NCBI GenBank assembly: GCA_910585285.1
Contig: CAJUDL010000048.1
Location: forward strand, 1-25,564
Origin: an uncultured Muribaculaceae bacterium
GTDB taxonomy: Bacteria; Bacteroidota; Bacteroidia; Bacteroidales; Muribaculaceae
Direction of reading: 5' to 3'
DNA length: 25,564 nucleotides
The translations under genes and the position numbers were made by a program. The notes beneath the pieces are model-generated. The model did not search any database. It was given only the letters and a program-made list of their open reading frames with translations, and was not told the DNA's origin. Below are positions 22,597 through 25,564 of this stretch, one piece after another. Positions within the stretch are counted from its first letter, which is position 1. The number at the start of each line of letters is the position of its first letter.

Positions 22597-23091
22597 TCAA
22601 ATCTTATTATTGATGTATCCTTCTGTTGCGTTATCGCAAAATTTAATAATACATGGATTCCCCAGTACTATCGAATGCGGAGGGATATCCCTGTTGACAT
22701 ATGAATTGGGAGCTATCAACACATCATCACCAATTGTGATATTACCCACAATAGTTGCATTGACTCCAATCCATACACAATTGCCGATCTCCGGTGCCCC
22801 TTGTCGTTTACCACGATTCTCCTGACCTATTGTAACACCCTTATGAATATTGCAATTCCTACCAAGCGTTGCTTTCGGATTAATTGTAATTCCATAAGGA
22901 TGCCCAATAAAAAGTCCTGGACCTATGTTCGTGGTTATCGGGATCTCAATATGATAAAAGAATGTAATCACTTTATACACAGCCCTGTTGGTCAATCTAA
23001 TCAAAGAGTGAGTAGAACGTGCCCAACGATAAAAATATTGGAATACGGGCATATGCCCCTTTCGCATTTTATCAGCCTCAAGAGGAGTCAT
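22597..23091 (-). CDS. Hexapeptide-repeat acyltransferase, serine acetyltransferase-like
   Basis: I start this 164-residue protein at the ATG at 23091 (MTPLEADKMRKGHMP), 4 bp after the wecC stop; the longer frame would overlap wecC by 29 bp without reason. An N-terminal helical part (about 1-55) leads into a left-handed beta-helix of hexapeptide repeats with IGHPYGITINPKATLG and HKGVTIGQ. The two histidines fit the catalytic/CoA site of CysE-type enzymes. A C-terminal DIPPHSIVLGNPC closes the helix. In polysaccharide clusters such proteins acetylate a sugar or lipid-linked intermediate, and I favour that over cysteine synthesis because it follows wecB and wecC. The exact acceptor cannot be read from the sequence. 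Confidence 0.85.
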   Translation of the reverse strand: MTPLEADKMRKGHMPVFQYFYRWARSTHSLIRLTNRAVYKVITFFYHIEIPITTNIGPGLFIGHPYGITINPKATLGRNCNIHKGVTIGQENRGKRQGAPEIGNCVWIGVNATIVGNITIGDDVLIAPNSYVNRDIPPHSIVLGNPCIIKFCDNATEGYINNKI

Positions 23092-23095
23092 ATCA

Positions 23096-24304
23096 TTATT
23101 TCTTGAATATCCCGCAGAAGTCAAGGATTACTTTATTTGCATCATACTTGAGGGCTTTAAACGGAGTATGTGCAGTGAGGAACACCACAATATCAGCCTT
23201 CGCATAGGCATCCTTGTAATCTGTAAGCTTGAACACGTTGTGACTTTTCACATTCGGTTCAACAACAAGAATATCTGCATTATTACAACTCTGCATCACC
23301 TTGCTCACGATTTGTTTGGCTGGAGATTCTCGCAAATCATCGATATCCGGCTTAAAAGCAAGACCCATCATTGCCACTGTCGGCTTACGGTGATTCTTTA
23401 ACTCAAACTCCAACATAGCATTCTTCACTTTCTCAGCACACCAGAATGCTTTGTAATTGTTGATTTCCCTCGCATCGGAAATAAGTTTGGACTCAGCCGG
23501 GAAATCAGCTGTAATAAAATAAGGATCGACAGCGATACAATGACCTCCTACCCCACAACCTGGCTGCAGGATATTGACGCGTGGATGCTTATTGGCAAGA
23601 TTAATCAAATCCCAGACATTGATACCAGCCTTATCACATATGAGTGAAAGTTCATTTGCGAAAGCAATCTGCACGTCACGACTTGAGTTCTCCGTCAGTT
23701 TACACATCTCAGCAGTGCGGGCATTCGTGCGGTGAAGGGTTCCTTTAACAAAACGGGAATAAAACTCTATTGCTTTCTCTGTAGACTCCGGATTTAAACC
23801 TCCAATAACTCTGTCATTATGTACCAGCTCATAAATTACGTTACCGGGGAGAACCCTCTCCGGACAATATGCTATAAAAATTTTATCTTTCAGTTCTGGC
23901 CTTTCCGAATAAATAATTTCCGCCATTTGCTCAGTCGTGCCAACAGGAGAAGTAGATTCTATCACATACAAATCGCCCTCCTTAAGCAAAGGAATAACGG
24001 CACGCGTAGCAGCTTCCACATAACTTACATCCGGTTCATGATTACCCTTAAACGGAGTCGGCACAACCATAAAATATGCATCAGCGATTTCCGGTTTCAC
24101 AGATGCGTGAAGCTTACCGGAGGCTATCACTTCCTGAAGACGCTCTTCCATGCCGGGTTCAATAATATGTAGATGACCAGCATTTGTTTGTTCAACTACA
24201 GCGGGATTAATATCGACCCCTATAATATCGACATCACCTTCCTTAGCGGCAATAATTGCTGTGGGCAGACCTATATAGCCTAACCCCATAAAACATGCTT
24301 TCAT
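23096..24304 (-). CDS. wecC: UDP-N-acetyl-D-mannosamine dehydrogenase
   Basis: This 402-residue enzyme of the UDP-glucose/GDP-mannose dehydrogenase family oxidises UDP-ManNAc to UDP-ManNAcA with two NAD+. The NAD-binding GLGYIG is at residues 7-12, the conserved STSPVGTT at 117-124, and the catalytic cysteine in GCGVGGHC is C256. The sequence from CPERVLPG through GG, and the loop at 249-256, fit the ManNAc branch (WecC) rather than UDP-glucose dehydrogenase. The neighbouring wecB, which makes UDP-ManNAc, supports this. The enzyme is cytoplasmic. It begins 55 bp after wecB and is followed after 4 bp by the acyltransferase, so the three form one operon for an ManNAcA-containing surface glycan. 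Confidence 0.92.
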   Translation of the reverse strand: MKACFMGLGYIGLPTAIIAAKEGDVDIIGVDINPAVVEQTNAGHLHIIEPGMEERLQEVIASGKLHASVKPEIADAYFMVVPTPFKGNHEPDVSYVEAATRAVIPLLKEGDLYVIESTSPVGTTEQMAEIIYSERPELKDKIFIAYCPERVLPGNVIYELVHNDRVIGGLNPESTEKAIEFYSRFVKGTLHRTNARTAEMCKLTENSSRDVQIAFANELSLICDKAGINVWDLINLANKHPRVNILQPGCGVGGHCIAVDPYFITADFPAESKLISDAREINNYKAFWCAEKVKNAMLEFELKNHRKPTVAMMGLAFKPDIDDLRESPAKQIVSKVMQSCNNADILVVEPNVKSHNVFKLTDYKDAYAKADIVVFLTAHTPFKALKYDANKVILDFCGIFKK

Positions 24305-24359
24305 TTGTATTTTATTTATTAGTATGAATTTTAAATCTCTATATTCCCATTTTAGCTCG

Positions 24360-25511
24360 TCATAGCAAAGTTTTCACAATTCTTTCGCAAGCCTTACCAT
24401 CACCATACGGATTCACCGCTTTGCTCATCGAATCGTAATATTCCCTATTATCAATAAGGGCTGATACCTCTTTCACTATTTTGTCATAATCGGTACCAAC
24501 AAGTTTGACAGTGCCGGCTTCAAGAGCTTCTGGGCGTTCCGTTGTGTCCCGCATCACAAGCACAGGCTTACCCAACCCCGGAGCCTCTTCCTGAATGCCT
24601 CCGCTGTCCGTCAAAACGATATTTGATTTTTCCATAAGATACACAAAGGAGAGATACTCAAGTGGCTCTATAAAAAACATATTTCCAAGATTAGAAAGAT
24701 CCTCACCAAATACTTCATGAATGGGCTTTCTAACGTTAGGATTGAGATGCATGGGATATACAAAATCCACTTCAGGATATTGTTCTGTCAGGGTTTTAAT
24801 CGCATTACACATAGATATAAAACCTTCGCCAAAATTCTCCCGGCGATGTCCCGTTATCAGTACAAGCTTTTTCCCATTACGTAAGCGCGATATATCATAA
24901 CCCGATTTTTTCAATTCCGATATTATAGTTCCTTCCAGAAGAATGCTGTTTTTAATTTTATCCACCACCATGTAGAGGGCATCAATAACAGTATTTCCGG
25001 TGACTCTGATTTTATCAGCGCTTACATTTTCTTTGAGAAGATTCTCGCGGCTTAAAGGAGTTGGGGCAAAATCATACTCAGCAATACGACCCGTAATCTG
25101 GCGATTCATTTCCTCGGGCCAAGGAGAGTATATGTTTTGAGTTCTAAGACCCGCCTCTACATGCCCGACAGGTATTTGTTGATAGAAAGAGGCAAGAGCC
25201 GCGGCGGTAGAGGTTGTCGTATCTCCATGAACAAGCACCACATCCGGTTTTGCATCCCTCAGCACGTCGCGCATCCCGGTGAGAACCCTTGCCGTCACAT
25301 CATACAAGTCTTGACCTTGCTTCATAATGTTAAGGTCATAATCAGGTGTAATCTCAAAAAGGTCCAACACCTGATCGAGCATCTGTCTGTGCTGACCGGT
25401 GACGCAAACTTTTGTGTCAAATGTTTCAGGATATTTCTGAAACTCCTTCACAAGAGGCGCCATTTTAATTGCCTCCGGTCTGGTACCGAAGACCAATAGT
25501 ATTTTTTTCAT
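24360..25511 (-). CDS. wecB: UDP-N-acetylglucosamine 2-epimerase, non-hydrolysing
   Basis: This 383-residue enzyme interconverts UDP-GlcNAc and UDP-ManNAc in the cytoplasm. Family motifs are intact: GTRPEAIKMAPLV near the N-terminus, VHGDTTTS and HVEAGLRT (near residues 94-121), the GHRRENFG nucleotide-sugar loop in the middle, and LTDSGGIQEEAPGLGKPVLVMR in the C-terminal Rossmann domain. Length is normal. It is the first visible gene of the wecB-wecC-acyltransferase operon, though its upstream flank is cut by the window edge. The 53 bp to the right edge are AT-rich and show no clear promoter, so more genes may precede it. Such operons feed capsule, O-antigen or enterobacterial-common-antigen-like glycans. 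Confidence 0.96.
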   Translation of the reverse strand: MKKILLVFGTRPEAIKMAPLVKEFQKYPETFDTKVCVTGQHRQMLDQVLDLFEITPDYDLNIMKQGQDLYDVTARVLTGMRDVLRDAKPDVVLVHGDTTTSTAAALASFYQQIPVGHVEAGLRTQNIYSPWPEEMNRQITGRIAEYDFAPTPLSRENLLKENVSADKIRVTGNTVIDALYMVVDKIKNSILLEGTIISELKKSGYDISRLRNGKKLVLITGHRRENFGEGFISMCNAIKTLTEQYPEVDFVYPMHLNPNVRKPIHEVFGEDLSNLGNMFFIEPLEYLSFVYLMEKSNIVLTDSGGIQEEAPGLGKPVLVMRDTTERPEALEAGTVKLVGTDYDKIVKEVSALIDNREYYDSMSKAVNPYGDGKACERIVKTLL

Positions 25512-25564
25512 ATTGAAGTTGTTTAAACTAATTTAATTTGTGAAATTTTTTAAGGAAAATAACG

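Overview
The window looks like a chromosome segment of a gut-type Bacteroidota, most likely Bacteroidales. The evidence is promoters of the Bacteroides form (TTTG, about 19-20 nt, TAnnTTTG) in front of both tRNA genes and several genes, a near absence of Shine-Dalgarno sites, a type IX secretion 'plug' (DUF5103) protein, an M64 peptidase and Bacteroidales-style mobilization genes. The family (for example Muribaculaceae) is a guess.

Region 1, about 1-5080, minus strand: a compact five-gene operon with one promoter at 5049-5080. In transcription order it encodes a TerY-C-type zinc protein, a membrane protein of unknown family, a Ser/Thr kinase with a zinc-ribbon tail, a vWA (TerY-like) protein and a PP2C phosphatase that runs off the left edge. 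Kinase, vWA and PP2C form the TerY-P phosphorylation triad, known from tellurite/stress and phage-defence contexts; the membrane protein and free TerY-C protein make this an extended form.

Region 2, 5413-11341, plus strand: a mobilization module with an unknown protein, an excisionase-like HTH protein, a DUF3987 P-loop ATPase, a 0.9 kb non-coding tract with 8-nt periodicity, a MobC-like RHH protein and a MOBP-type relaxase. It ends at a set of TAGTSACTA sites just beyond the 3' end of a tRNA-Phe gene, the usual docking position for an integrated element. Regions 1 and 2 are probably one mobilizable island carrying TerY-P as cargo. No integrase is in view, so the left end should lie outside the window.

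Region 3, 11578-22593: ordinary chromosome. It holds tRNA-Phe, a gene of unknown function with a HEPN-like helical tail coupled to a Na+/Ca2+ antiporter, an M64 peptidase, a CorA-type Mg2+ transporter, tRNA-Arg(CCG), ung, a T9SS plug-like protein, a DUF3109 Cys-cluster protein, cardiolipin synthase and a degenerate SDR protein. C-rich 10-nt repeats (consensus CCCCATYCNG, always C-rich on the plus strand) run between these genes and enter two coding regions in frame. They are absent from regions 1-2.

Region 4, 22597-25511, minus strand: wecB, wecC and a hexapeptide acyltransferase, the start of a surface polysaccharide locus that makes UDP-ManNAcA from UDP-GlcNAc.

The least explained signals are the 8-nt periodic tract (8280-9191), the 10-nt C-rich family that has entered genes, and the extended TerY-P operon.
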